From Bimuria novae-zelandiae CBS 107.79 (lineage: Eukaryota > Ascomycota > Dothideomycetes > Pleosporales > Didymosphaeriaceae), in NCBI GenBank assembly GCA_010015655.1, contig ML976761.1, positions 147,985 through 211,984 of the forward strand: a stretch of DNA of 64,000 nucleotides, in the 5' to 3' direction. The notes under the pieces are model-generated. The model searched no databases, was not told the origin of the DNA, and saw only the letters and a list, made by a program, of their open reading frames with translations. The position numbers and the translations under genes were made by a program. Of the stretch, positions 22,590-34,449 are shown one piece after another (position 1 is the first letter of the stretch; each line of letters starts with the position of its first letter).

Positions 22590-24850
22590 GCTGAAAGCTT
22601 TGTACAGAGATGCGCTTGTAGAGATTGTTGGGAAATGCTGTGCTTGGCGGAAGGCAAGTCGGTCGAAAATGAATTGATGTTGAGTTACTTTTTGGTAGAG
22701 TCACTACCAGACTTATAGAACTCATGATACTAGGAAGAATACATAGAGTATGGACTGTGCCGCTCCTTCACTGTGGCGGAGTTTCTTGTGTAGGAGGAGG
22801 TGGTGGCTGAAACCTGTCCATGGCGGTGTCATATGAGGCGTAGTGTGGTGTAGCAGCGGGAAAGGACATTCGAACCGATAGCTACAGTTCCGATATAATT
22901 TCACAGACTCGCCTCTTGTGGGCGCGTAGCCTTGATAGTAGTTCCTATTGGCTTTGTTTAGCTGCCGAAGGAACGGTGCCCAGGTGAAGAACATTTGAAC
23001 GCGATACAAGTTCCAGGTTATGATAGAGCAGTCGAGCGTGCAATATCATGCATCGGTTTTCACGGTACCTAGTCAAAGGGGCGTGCTTCCAGACATGAAC
23101 GTAGGATCCGTGAGTGGACGTAAAACATCACCAAAGAGAAGGCAACGTCGAGACAACTGTGTAACTTCCCTCGGTGTCTCTCCATTGGGAAGCAGGTTTC
23201 TATCCGTAAGCATCGATCTTGGCTTGCACATCTTGAAACATCCAAGCTGTGCCGTGCAGCTCGCTCAGGTAGCATCAATTGATAGGTACTTGGCTACGAG
23301 CATTCTTGAGCCCATATCCATGAGATCGTGAGAGCGTCTGATGCACTGAGAACAGCGACTGGACGAGGTCGATTCGCGTAAGCTGAATCACCTTGATACC
23401 TCCCTACTCCACGGCGCAAGCTCGGAAAAATCCAATCGCCTTGCGGAGGACATTCAGATAGGCAAGCCGGGGCGCCGGGGTTCATCGATGCACGTGCGAT
23501 GACGCCACTATGCTGCTCATCGGCTGTTAGTCCCGCAGCCCTGGAGTACTTGTGACTGGATTGCACCTTTTACGAAGTGATGCTTTACCCCGTTGCCTTT
23601 CCATTCCGTCTTGATATCGGGTTTGCAGTGCAATGTATGGGTCCGTAAGGACAGTGCAATGTATGTTCAGGTCCACAAGGATGCAAAGAACGCGTGTTCG
23701 GCGCAAGGTTAGCGTGACAGGCACGCTAGTGGGCCCCAGCGCGCGATCCCACGACCTCGGATTCGGAGCTTTGCAACACCGTCATTCCATGTCTTCGATC
23801 GATCCTAGGTACCTTTCGACTATCATCAATCGCATTGAGCTGTGTCCCGAATCGCTTGGTATCGAGTGTGTTCGGACCACAGCTAGCCAGGTTACATTAG
23901 GCCGCGGGCAAAAGCAGTTATGTCGCCAGACGCAGAGGGAAGAACACATCCACCCTAGGTACAATCCATTCGCCGCTCGGTCACGTTAAGCTCTCGACAT
24001 ATGCCCATGGGGCTCTTCAAACATTGTATAATAGCATTCGATCGAATACTATGACTGACAAAAACCCTAATGAGCGCGACTTTGATGTGTACCTAGGTAC
24101 CTCGGACCTGCGCTTTCAAACCGACCGTCCTCGTGCAGCTCACAGATTGTCGACTGTTGGTCGGTCTATCCTGATTAAGCACCGGAAGCCTCAGTGATTC
24201 GATTTCTACGTTCCTTTAATCAGCAACTACGTCGATGGTGGCGATCGTGAAGGGCACCGGAAGCCGCGGGAAGCCACGGATACCTCAGTCAGCAAGCACG
24301 CGGGAAGAGCTATGGTCAAAATTCGGAGTAAAGTAGCTCGATGGAGTCAATACCTGCCAATCGATCGTAAGTGCCTGTAAGCTTTACACACAAGCTTTCT
24401 AACGTAACGCCTTGTCTGCACGCCATTCCCACGTCATCCCCTGCTCAAGTTGCTTGCAGCGCAAATATTGCCAGTACCGAGCCGACACTTCTTACTCTTG
24501 AGTTACGCCGTGGCTGAAAATCCTGCGAATGACCCAAGACAGTGAGTAAACTCCATTGCATGTTCAGATACCTCGGCCGGTGATCCTGAAGTCTCAGGTA
24601 TGCACATGATGTTCCCGCTTTCTTGTGTGCGACTTCCTCACCCGGGGTTTCCGCCCCATAAGCACACGACCAATCTTGGTTTTCAACGGCAACGGATGTT
24701 TACTCGACATTAACCCCGTGGGCGATGCCCAGGTTCTGGGATAAGAACAGCCGCGATCCGATGCATCGGTGTACATAAGAGGTGTTCGTCGCCCATGTCA
24801 CAGCTTCAGAGCAGTGCTTGGAACAACAAAGAATTTTGCATCCTTACGAT
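22590..24850. other. 2.3-kb gene-poor interval
   Basis: No gene I can support. The open frames here are short, overlap on both strands and do not extend through plausible introns. The last part must contain the promoter of the sugar transporter. Composition is ordinary, not RIP-like. Confidence 0.45.
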
Positions 24851-26909
24851 ATGAAGCTTTCTAATCCTGTGAACAAATGGAGGCGTCGCAACTCTGTCGA
24901 ACACAGTTCTCGATGGGTAGGTGAGCATGCAGGTTACGACACGAAGCCATTGCCTCGCTTGACATGGGTGGCATTCTCGATGGGAATCTTGGTGTCGATG
25001 GGTGAGTCTGATCCATCCCTCTATGCAGTGATGTATTCTCTTGCTATAGATGAACTGACATTCATGCCCAGGTGGCTTCGTCTTCGGCTACGACACAGGT
25101 CAAATCTCGGGCTTCCTGGCTATGCCAGACTTCCTGAGACGATTCGGTCAGCACCACACCAATGGGCAAACGCCGGAGTACTATTTCTCCAACGTGAGAT
25201 CCGGTCTTATTGTCGGCTTGCTGTCTATCGGCACGCTCTTCGGGGCCCTTACCGCCGCACCGATTGCAGACTGGATTGGTAGAAAGTGGAGCATCATTTA
25301 TTGGTGTCTCATCTTCTCAGTGGGCATTATCGTACAGATCGCTGCTACGGATAAGTGGTACCAGGTATGTTTACTGACTCGCTATAACTTATAGTGCTTA
25401 CATGCTGTCTAGATAATGATGGGTCGCTTTGTCGCTGGTTTGGGTGTGGGCGCACTCAGTCTCCTCGTACCAATGTACCAAGCCGAGACTGCACCCCGCC
25501 ATGTCCGAGGAGCCCTCATCAGTACCTACCAGCTCATGATCACATTCGGCATCTTCCTTTCCGCCGTTTTCAACTACGCCGCCGAGAGACACCAGAGCGG
25601 GAAAGCTGCCTCCTGGCAGATTACTTTGGGTCTCTCATTCGTCTTTCCCGCCATCCTCGGCGTCGGCATCCTCTTCTTCTCTGACACTCCACGCTTCTTG
25701 TTCCGAAATGGCAAGGTCGACGAGGCGAAGCAGACGATGTGCAAAGTCTACGGTGTAGGCGAGAACCACTATTCAATCCACATGGAACTCGAGGAAATTA
25801 GGATGAAGCTGGCTGAAGAGAGCAACAAGGGGAACACTATTCAGGAGTGGATAGGGATGTGGAAAGCGCCCAAGATGGCTTACAGAATAGCGCTGGGAAT
25901 GGGCCTGCAAATGTTTCAGCAACTCACTGGGTACGTTGCTTTGCATTTCTGCTTCTGAACGACGCTGACGAGATTGGCAGCGCCAACTACTTCTTCTACT
26001 ACGGCACCGTCGTCTTTACCGGGACTGGTATCAAGAACTCATTCGTAACGCAAATGATCCTGGTAAGCTTTCACTCATCTGCGCATTCCCCATTCCACAT
26101 GCTGACCGTCATCAGAACGGCATCAACTTCGGCGTAACCTTCTACGGCCTCTACATCGTAGAACACTACGGCCGCCGCAAATCTCTCATCGCAGGCTCCA
26201 TCTGGATGTTCATCTGCTTCATGATCTTCGCCTCGGTGGGCCACTTCGCGCTGGACCGAGACGATCCCGAGAACACGCCGAAATCCTCGATAGCCATGAT
26301 ATGCTTCGCTTGCTTTTTCATCTTCGGCTTTGCGACAACATGGGGTCCAATGATCTGGTGAGTCACCCTAGCGTTCAAGATTTTGTGAAATGGAAGTGAC
26401 GGTCTGACGATATACAGGACCATCTGCGGTGAACTGTACCCCAGCCGCTACCGCGCCAAGGCAATGGCTCTTAGCACAGCGAGCAACTGGCTGTGGAACT
26501 TCCTCCTCGCCTTCTTCACCCCATTCATCACAAGTGCGATCGACTTCCGCTATGGCTACGTCTTTGCTGGGTGTAACATTCTCGCGGGTTTCGGTATATT
26601 TCCCACTTCGATTTGCTATGAGAAGTACTATTTGCTGATCGTTCTTGTGTAACAGGTATCTACTTCTTCGTCATCGAAGGGCAAGGCAGAACTTTGGAGG
26701 AAATCGACACCATGTATCTTCTCGGCGTCAAGCCGTGGGAAAGCGCGAGATGGGTGGCTCCCGATCTGAACGAAATGGATCCCAAAGTGAGGCAGGCTCT
26801 CGGACAGAACAATTCGGAGATCGCGGCTGGGGGTCTGAGGGCAAGCGAGCGGGAAGAGGGAAGCGATCGTGTGGATGGAAGCGAAAAGGCGGAGAAGGAA
26901 GAGGTCTAG
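24851..26909 (+). CDS. MFS hexose/sugar transporter, seven exons, 571 aa
   Basis: Exons 24851-25001, 25072-25364, 25413-25930, 25981-26062, 26116-26357, 26418-26593 and 26656-26909, all GT-AG, total 1716 nt. Sugar porter signatures in order: [14 protein letters not shown] in TM1, [10 protein letters not shown] between TM2 and TM3, [25 protein letters not shown] with RGALIS in TM4/TM5, [12 protein letters not shown] after TM6, [16 protein letters not shown] in TM7, YGRRKSLI, and [25 protein letters not shown] in TM10/TM11, ending [18 protein letters not shown]. These fit the yeast Hxt/Rgt-like, high- or low-affinity glucose carrier family; the sugar is not determined. The acidic Glu/Lys tail after residue 530 is longer than average. 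[15 protein letters not shown] is the first ATG keeping a hydrophilic N-terminus. Confidence 0.9.
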
Positions 26910-27411
26910 ATATACGCTGGGGGCTGTCCTCGTGTTGTCGAGGACGCCCACAGCTTGTGGTGGTCGCGCAGGTGAAGACGGGCAAACGCAAGGTCGCAAG
27001 AGATTTGGCTCGCTTCATCTCGCTTGCTGGATGGAGTGTAATTCCGACTCAGGTGCATAGATGGAGCGCGAGAATACTTAATACTGTCAAAACAAGACTT
27101 CCTCGCTTCACTGCTTGACATCTTAGAGGCAGTTTGTTTGCAACGTTGTTTACTATGTCTCCACTTGCACCAGTATACTCTGCACTGCCGTCCACGTCGG
27201 ACACATCTGAGATGAACGCGATCAGCAATCCAATCTCGCAATGGGCACAATGTAGACGCCCTGCGAGTCACCGGCAACAACAAGCAGCACTTCCGACATT
27301 TCAAACCCGCAACAATGTCACGGAACACCGAGCGCCGCTCCGGTCCTCGGCTCAGAGTCGAACAACAGTTTCGGCGTCACCGTAGAAACCAGACAGCTTA
27401 GCCTCGCCATG
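26910..27411. other. intergenic; possible 5' exon of next gene not resolved
   Basis: About 500 bp. Several ATGs exist but none can be joined by a GT-AG intron of reasonable size to the following frame with confidence. Confidence 0.4.
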
Positions 27412-28249
27412 AGGGTCGCTCTTCGAACCACCAACCCCTGCCACCGAACTCGCAGACGCCGTGCCCGCGTCCGCGTCGCCAGAGCCATCCGCCGAGAAGC
27501 TGGCCGAGACCCAGACAATGCCACCGGCTCGTCCAGAAACTTTCGATGCATCTAGCACACTGAGCGAGGCGGGTATCACGGTCGTGATGGTAGGTTCAGC
27601 GGCTAACGGACCAGCGACCACGCTCACCGCTGTCATCGAAACGCAGACAATGTCGCCGGCTCCAAGTACAATTCCAGCTCCAGGTCCAGATACATCCGCC
27701 GCGCCTGCCGCATCGAGTACGTCGAACGAGGCTGGAACCACCAGCGCGCCTGCCGCGCCAGAAACCCCGAGCGAGAACACACCACAGGCGTCGACGACCA
27801 GCCCGAGCCTGCCACCTCGCCCAGACATAACCCTCTTAATGATCGGCTCAGCCGGCGGCAGAAACCCTGACCACCCCAACGCCCCCGCAACCACGCTCAC
27901 CGCCGTCATCACCCCTTCTACGACTCTTCCCAGCGCGACCTGGACCCCCACCATATGGGGCGAATGGTCTCCACCGCCCACGTCCATCCCGCCCGACGAG
28001 CTCATGACGTACGGCACGCTCGAGGATCTGCGTCCGGGTACGCCGCCTGTCTTGATTGTGCTGCTGGGCATCACGGCGGCGTGGACGGCGCTGTTTGTGT
28101 GGGTGGCGCTACGGTTGAAGACGGGCGAGGCGCGGGATAACGCGAAGGAGAGGGCGAAGCATACGAAGTGGAGCGGGTTGGAGGGGAGGGGGAGTCCGAT
28201 GAAGCAGAAGGGGAAGGGGAAGAAGACGGTGAGGATCGCGGAGCTATGA
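27412..28249 (+). CDS. Ser/Thr/Pro-rich single-pass membrane protein, 5' end unresolved
   Basis: An open frame closed upstream by TGA at 27409-27411 ends with TGA at 28247-28249. The about 200-residue outer part is Thr/Ser/Pro/Ala-rich, as in O-mannosylated cell-wall or sensor proteins. It contains an internal duplication: TVVMVGSAANG...ATTLTAVI and TLLMIGSAGGR...ATTLTAVI. A single membrane span (VLIVLLGITAAWTALFVWV) precedes a basic cytoplasmic tail of about 50 residues (GKGKKTVRIAEL end). No signal peptide is visible in this exon, so an upstream exon is expected; the first in-frame ATG is at 27518. A WSC-sensor-like or plasma-membrane mucin is a guess from composition only. Confidence 0.55.
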
Positions 28250-29000
28250 GCGGGGGGGGAGTGAGGGAGCGGAGAGCACGGAAAGAAAGAGGGCAGAGTG
28301 GGTTAGAGAAGGTTGCGAAGACATTGTCTACCGACGGGAAAATGTGAAGGAACGGGACGCATTTTAGATGCGAATGTGACGCATCTCTGTGGATGATGTC
28401 TATGGCAGGACCTTTCGGGAAGAGAGTGTTATGGATCTGACGCAGAAAGAAACTGTTATGCCGACCTTCAAGCTGGTACGCATAGTTTACATGGGACCGC
28501 GGCGGATGTCGCATTAGGACTCGCTAGGCCTATCCAAACAGTAGTACGTATAAAGCTCTCATCAAGTCGGCATATGTATTGCCTACCCTGGAGTGACATA
28601 CTGTAACAGCGCTTCCAACACGACGCCTTAGACTGACGCCATATAAAGCCTGCACCGAAGAAAAGCTAACGCTATATTAACGCAGGACAGAACTTCATGC
28701 CGATACGGCACTCACCCTATACATACCAAGGATGCGTTTTGTATCCTAACCAGCAGATCTAGACATCACACGTTCAATCACGCAAAGGGGAATGGCAATG
28801 GAGCCTGGCGATCGAGCCTCGTCTTCGTCTCTTGCGAGACTCGAACTCAGCGACACCTAGTGGGGAAAGAACCTTTTTTTTTCATTGACTCCTAACCATG
28901 CTGCTCTCATCGGAGCGGCATCCCAAGCTGTAGTCGTGGCAAGATCCGTAACCCATTAACCACGTAATCACCGAACCGAAGGAAACGCCAGATCGCGCAT
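28250..29000. other. intergenic
   Basis: 750 bp between convergent genes. It contains a short hairpin gtctc-ttgc-gagac near 28837-28850 and a T-loop-like string on the minus strand, discussed under rejected items. No gene seen. Confidence 0.4.
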
Positions 29001-29580
29001 CTAAGAGCGGGGGTTGCGGTCGCCAAAGCGGCGTGGACGCTCGGCCACCTGCTGTGCGGCGACGGGGACGACGTTGACGGAGATGGAGTCGAACTGTACA
29101 TTGGTGAGTCATGTGCTAATGCGCAAGGCAAGATGTAGAAACGTACGCCGAGGCTCTTGAGGAGATCCTTGGTCTCCTGGTCGACGTCCAACGAACCAGA
29201 CTCGCTGTTCTGGGTGAAGTCGAGGGCAGAGATCTCGGGAACGTATTGATCCTTGCGCTCACGCTCCTCTTCCTGGAGCTTGAAGGATATACCACGAACG
29301 GGTCCCCGCTGGATACGCTTCATCCTGCGCCGTGTCAGCCATTGCACCATCGCAACCCGTCACTACCAGCGGCCGCAATTCTGCCGGTAGAGGTCTTGGG
29401 GTGTCCGTACAGATGTGTGGCATATCCGGCAATCTTGTTCCTCAGGCGCTTGGAGGCAATGATCGCAACCTCGTCGCAGATCCTCTTGTTGGTCTCGAAG
29501 TCAAGCGAGAGCTTGGGGTAGTACCGCTCGATGATGACCTTGGCGGACTTCTTGACGGTCTTGGTTCGGACGCGACCCAT
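29001..29580 (-). CDS. rps17: 40S ribosomal protein eS17, 146 aa
   Basis: Exons complement(29411-29580), complement(29147-29324) and complement(29001-29093); GT-AG, 441 nt. The N-terminus [21 protein letters not shown] and [36 protein letters not shown] are the near-invariant eS17 core, followed by [28 protein letters not shown]. eS17 is a component of the 40S head. The C-terminal tail ([20 protein letters not shown]) is typical of fungi. Very sure. Confidence 0.97.
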
Positions 29581-30202
29581 GTTGGCGGTTGACTGAGGAT
29601 GTGCGGAGGGAAGAGGATGGAGGCTGTTGGGTTAGTTGTCGGTCGTTGTCGAAGAGGGAAGCGTGGGTGTCGCGAAAGTGCCGACCAAAATCGCTAAGCG
29701 AGTGTGGGTGGGCGGTCTTGGCAGTACCGCTCCGAATGAGATTACCCTTAAGCTGCTAGGGAGCGCGACCTGCCTAATTAGGTAATAGACATGGCCGTTG
29801 ATTACAGTCAAATTGCTGTGGAGCTGCGAGCTAAGGTGCGCCGAGTTGCTAAAATGCTGTGGAGCGGGTGTAATTGCTGCAAAATGCTGCAAACTGCAGT
29901 AAATTGTTGTCCAGCAATTTTACCCAGTATATTCATGTACGAGTCTGGGAACCTGTGCAGTAGAGGGGCGTTCATGAGGTTTGTAGGTTGCAATCCAAGG
30001 CCGTAATGCAGTATATTTTGAAATGGTCGTTACAAGGCATCTAACTCGCTCAAACGCAGGCAAATCCAAAAGCGCCCATAGCATCACGAATGCTAGTTAC
30101 ACGCTTAAAAAACAGTATACAAATTTGGGGCCAGCTCTCTCCCAACTCTCACGAATGCTCCCCTCCCAAGCATCAGTCACACCCGCCGTACCAGCGCCTT
30201 GT
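29581..30202. other. intergenic, promoter of rps17 and 3' region of the exchanger gene
   Basis: 620 bp. A TGCTGCAAAATGCTGCAAACTGCAG-like short repeat lies near 29.87-29.90 kb. No coding frame accepted. Confidence 0.45.
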
Positions 30203-31830
30203 CTAGAAAAACCGCTTTTCGTGTGTTGCGGTCTCGCCACCGGCTTCGGCTCCGCCAGCTTCACCTCCACCACCATGGTGAACGGGATCAGGGTAGTAGA
30301 ACGCAGCGACGGCTATGATGACATAGACGAAGATGAGCAGGCTGCCCTCGAGGTAGTTCGACTTCTTGTCACGCAGGAAAGAACCCACGACAAGCACAGC
30401 TAGAATGAGAGAGACGGAGTCGAAGACTTCGAACTGCATGTCCATGCCAATGTTGAGCCCCCAGCCGACAATCACAACAAGCGGAGTGTTGAGCAGGGCG
30501 GTCTGGACCGAAGCACCGAGAACATGTGCAAGAGCAAGGTTCATTTGACCATCCCATGCCTCGTCGATGGCGAGCAGATGTTCTGAACGGTGTTAGCATG
30601 TATACAGGATCGAATGAGACGACATGGACGTACCAGCAGCTTTCTCTACGACAGGAACAAGGATAAGACCCATAAACGCATCACTAATGTGACGTTCCTC
30701 CACCATGTGAGGGATCTGGAGCACTAGGAAGACAGCAATCAGCGAGACGCAGGCGAGTGAGATCAAGAGGCCAATGATGCACTCGGTCAGCGTGAGCTTA
30801 GGTTTAGCCAGCTCCTTGTGGCGATCTTTGTCAATGAGCTCGTCCTGCTCATAAATCTCGTGGAACAGGTTGTCGTGGGACTTTAGCTGGAAGAGGAGGT
30901 AGACCAAGTAGGCTACGAGGAGGATAATGGCGGTTCCGCGGGAGATCTTCAGTGCCTCAGACCCAATCTCACCGCTAGCAAGTGCGAGGTCTGTCCTTCC
31001 GTTCAGAGCGTTGTAGTAGACGCTCGGTAAGATCAAGCCCACTGAGTTGACTGTCAGCTACCTCTTCGGTGACAAAGCCTGGGCAAAACTTACTTGCAGC
31101 AACGAGCATGAGCCCACTTCCAGCCTCTGATATGGCCTCGTGAAAATGTTGTTCACCGCCTTTGAGGCCTCCAGCCACGAAGCAAAAGCCGAGGCATAGC
31201 AGCATGTTCGCTAGGATGGAACCCAAGATAGCGGCGCGAATGACTGGAACGTTGGATTCTTTGCCCGTTACAAGCAGGACCATGAACAGGACGATTTCGA
31301 CGACGGAGCCGAAGGTTGTCTCTGCGACGACACCGATGACCTTGGGTAGCTTGCGGGCGAGCTCGGACCCACACAAGCCCACGGTGTTGGCGGCGGGGAC
31401 CATGGCAATGAAATTGGTGATGAAGATGACCAGGTGCGAGCTGGGCGTGTCCGGAAGAGTAAAGTGCTGAGCAGCGTGTCAGTATATCCACTCTTGGCCC
31501 TTTCGTGTCACAAAATGAACGTACCAAGGCAATCGCTACGGGTACTATAGGCCACAGAATGTTGACCCAGCTAGAGAGCATGCTGTTGCTCTTGAAGGTG
31601 ATCTTCAAGAACTTCCATGGATGAAAGCCCTTCCTGCCGCTCTCGCCCTCGGGCTGGATGCCTGGTGTCACTTTGTGGCCATTGTGGTTGAAGCGCGGCA
31701 GATGCATGTGGTGTTGATGGTGGTCGTTGGTATGGGACGCGTCCGACTTGGGCTCGTGTGTGTATTCTCGTGACGATCGCGACCGGCGGGACGACATGGT
31801 GTGGTGCTGAGGAGGGTAGGATCTCGGCAT
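30203..31830 (-). CDS. divergent CAX/VCX1-family cation/proton exchanger, 488 aa
   Basis: Exons complement(31525-31830), (31094-31466), (30634-31041) and (30203-30582), GT-AG, total 1467 nt. The N-terminus is polar with a His-rich run (HTNDHHQHHMHL). About ten hydrophobic segments follow. The order of motifs matches CAX exchangers: NFIAMVPAANTVG, GVVAETTFGSVVE (residues 147-159), AAILGSILANMLLCLGFCFVAGGL, then PVVEKAAEHLLA (356-366) and LGASVQTALLNTPLVVIVGW. In vacuolar Ca2+/H+ exchangers the two repeats carry G-N-x-x-E motifs; here they read G-S-V-V-E and E-K-A-A-E. The acidic residues are kept but both asparagines are lost. Ion selectivity may therefore differ. Vacuolar location is assumed by family. 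An alternative start 11 codons downstream (MSSRRSRSS) is possible. Confidence 0.82.
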
Positions 31831-32453
31831 GATGTGGGAAGAAGGACGTCTTTAGCCCAGCGAACAGTCTTGCGGGACTTTCAGCGAGCAGACATGGACC
31901 GTGTTTCAGGGAGCGCGCAGTGGGGACGCAACACAAAGCGCCGACGGCTGAGTGTTATTATAGATAAAGGAATTGTTCGCGGAAGCAAGATAGGTAGATA
32001 TGTGAAGGGAACGCGAGAGGGAGTTGTTGTTCGGTGTTGCTAGCGGCGTCATTCACAGCCATCTTCCAAGTTTATTGCAGGAGAGACGGCTCGTGCAGCG
32101 TGCATCGCTGCTACTTGACGCCCGCCACCATCGGGCACCGGTGAGTCGCGATTGCCTGTGCTGTTTGCAAGTCCGGCGATACTCCAGTGTCCGAGACGCA
32201 GTCAATGCACACAGTCCTCACTCGCACGCCAATTCACCGCCTACAGACACTCCCAAGGCCGAGGTCGTCGGCGCAGGCTTCGCGCCCCTTGTAGTGGCTT
32301 GTCCGCTTGGCCTGCGAAACACCAAGAACGCCAAGTTTCAAGCATTTAGAAAGGGAGTGACATCAGCGCCAGCGCCACCGCCCTAGCGCCCGAGATCCAA
32401 ACCCAGGGGACTCATCGCCAAAGGATCCGGGGTCCAGATCTAGTGCACGACTC

Positions 32454-32517
32454 GCACGCGAAACAACGACTGCTATTTACTTGCTGCACGCGAAACAACG
32501 ACTGCTATTTACTTGCT
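32454..32517. repeat. perfect 32-bp tandem duplication
   Basis: The unit starting GCACGCGAAACAACGACTGC occurs twice back to back (32454-32485 and 32486-32517) with no mismatch. Confidence 0.9.
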
Positions 32518-33733
32518 ACCCGCCGCTAGACGATGCTGATGATCGCGCTGTTTCTTCCTTGTGAAACACTATGCGTGCCCGCCTCACTCATGTCGACAAT
32601 GGGCATGAATGCATAGGTAAAGAGGGATACATCTGTGTCGTGGCGCAGCAAAGTGCCGGAAAAACTGGGGTTGTCCGGGATGAAATGGCCCGTGCCCGCC
32701 TCCTAACGTCTATCATCAACACCTACTGTTTCCATCTGGATCCATCATAACTTCTCCTTCATATGCAAAAGCATCTAATCAGTGCCAGCTGGGTAGGAAA
32801 AGTAGGTTCCAAGCACCAATTGCCTCCTCATGCATTGCACGATGCCCAGTATGCTGATACACGGCTCGGAGCCACCACGGGAGGCTGCTTGGAGCCAATA
32901 TCGAAGATGTGACTGATCGCTTTCTGTCTCAGTTGCCTACTTGCAAGCTGGCAACCGACTCACCTGTAGGTTTCTAGCATATGCCTGGATCAGTCACAAG
33001 GTTTGAACGCGGGCAAGTCTGTGAAACAGCATTGAGCTGTCCGCGCTGCGCCTTCAATGGGCATGAGCTGTCGCCTCTCGCTCGCCCACTCGGAGAGAAC
33101 CGCGATCTGTGAACATCAATGGCTTGAAATGGCCAGCACTCAGTCTTACCTGGCCTGGGGCACTGCTCCTCGTTGGTCAGTTCGAGGCATCTGATTGCAC
33201 TGGCTCTACCAGGAGAGGATCTGGGACTTTCATCTACCACCTGGATCCCAGGAGTTTCCTCATGTTCCAGCTGGTTGATGCGGTCCAGCGCTGCATGCTC
33301 GGTCCACAGCACATCCACAAGCGTCACCTATTCCCGAACGTATGCGGCACTGTTGCATACTGTGGACGTTCCAAGGCACCTACCCGACCAGTCAGTTGCG
33401 CTTCTAGAGCCTCTCGGATGCTCAAGCCTCGACAGGACCCAGCGGACCCAAAGCTGTAACCCGTTACAGTTCGATCAAAAGCGACATTGGGACCTCCAGG
33501 ACTATTACGCCGCCAGACTAGTCTTTCGAAAATTGGAGGCGTGTCCAAAGAATTTGTGCCACGCTTGGTTGGCATCGTCCAAGGGTGTGAGACTTCTAAC
33601 ACGAATCCGATATTAATGCACGTGGCACCGGCTGCTTCTGCATGAACATACCGGCTAATCATCGTAAAGAACGACGATTAATCGGAGCGGGTCATCAAAG
33701 CTAGTTGGTCCGAATGGCGTGTGGGGGCAGCTG

Positions 33734-33868
33734 GCGCGACGAGCGAGAAACAAGAGCAGAGAAAGGTAGTAAATGCTAACGTTCTCCTCTACCACCTCCT
33801 TCTAGTAGTGGAGGCTAGCGTTCTCTTCTATTACCTTTTTTCTGATCTTGTTTCTCGCTCGCCGTGCC
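33734..33868. repeat. foldback element, about 60-bp arms
   Basis: The left arm containing GAGCGAGAAACAAGAGCAGA and the right arm TCTGATCTTGTTTCTCGCTC are inverted copies, with loosely matching inner parts (GGTAGTAAATG / CTTCTATTACC; CTAACGTTCTC / GAGGCTAGCG). The spacer is about 5-10 bp. No coding capacity; MITE-like. Confidence 0.7.
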
Positions 33869-34449
33869 GGCTGATTCCACGCGCTATTAACGACGAGAAT
33901 GGCTCCTACCATGTTCCAGCAGCAACAGATGCCAGCCCAGCCCACTCTCAGCACTGCTCTTTGAGAAAATCATGCACGGATTCGACTAATGCATGCTGCT
34001 GTCAGAAGAGCATGTATGGGTGGATCATCACGCCCAAGATTCAGCACAACATACTGGAACTACCTAAGACAGGTTAGCAATCTCGCCACGGCCACCGCGG
34101 GGTGCCTTGCGAACTGTGAAGGAAATGGACGTCATGACGAGACAGAACCTGTTCGTTCATTTCTACCTCTTGGATCTGTCGGCTGTATGAAGGGATGGGT
34201 TCAGGAGGATAGGGGATTACTTCTGTTCCCTTAGAGCTTGTCGCCGGGTGTTTGGTATCTGGCGCAAACGCGACGGTGGGCTTTGGCGGAGAGGTTATTA
34301 GGGTTGGAGGCGGCGACGGCTTCTCGGAGTCGTGGCGATGCAGGAGAATCGGGTGTGTGGGACATACTCGCCCAGGACTGTGAAATGTGGGGAAGACAGC
34401 AACCACTACAGTCCCTACACGGCCTAAATAGCCTACTAACGTCCCTACA

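Noticed and set aside
28830..28890. tRNA-like B box on the minus strand (GAGTTCGAGTCTC)
   Set aside because: The T-loop-like string fits, but no matching acceptor stem, D-arm or anticodon arm could be folded around it; it overlaps a simple GTCTC/GAGAC hairpin. At best a decayed tRNA.
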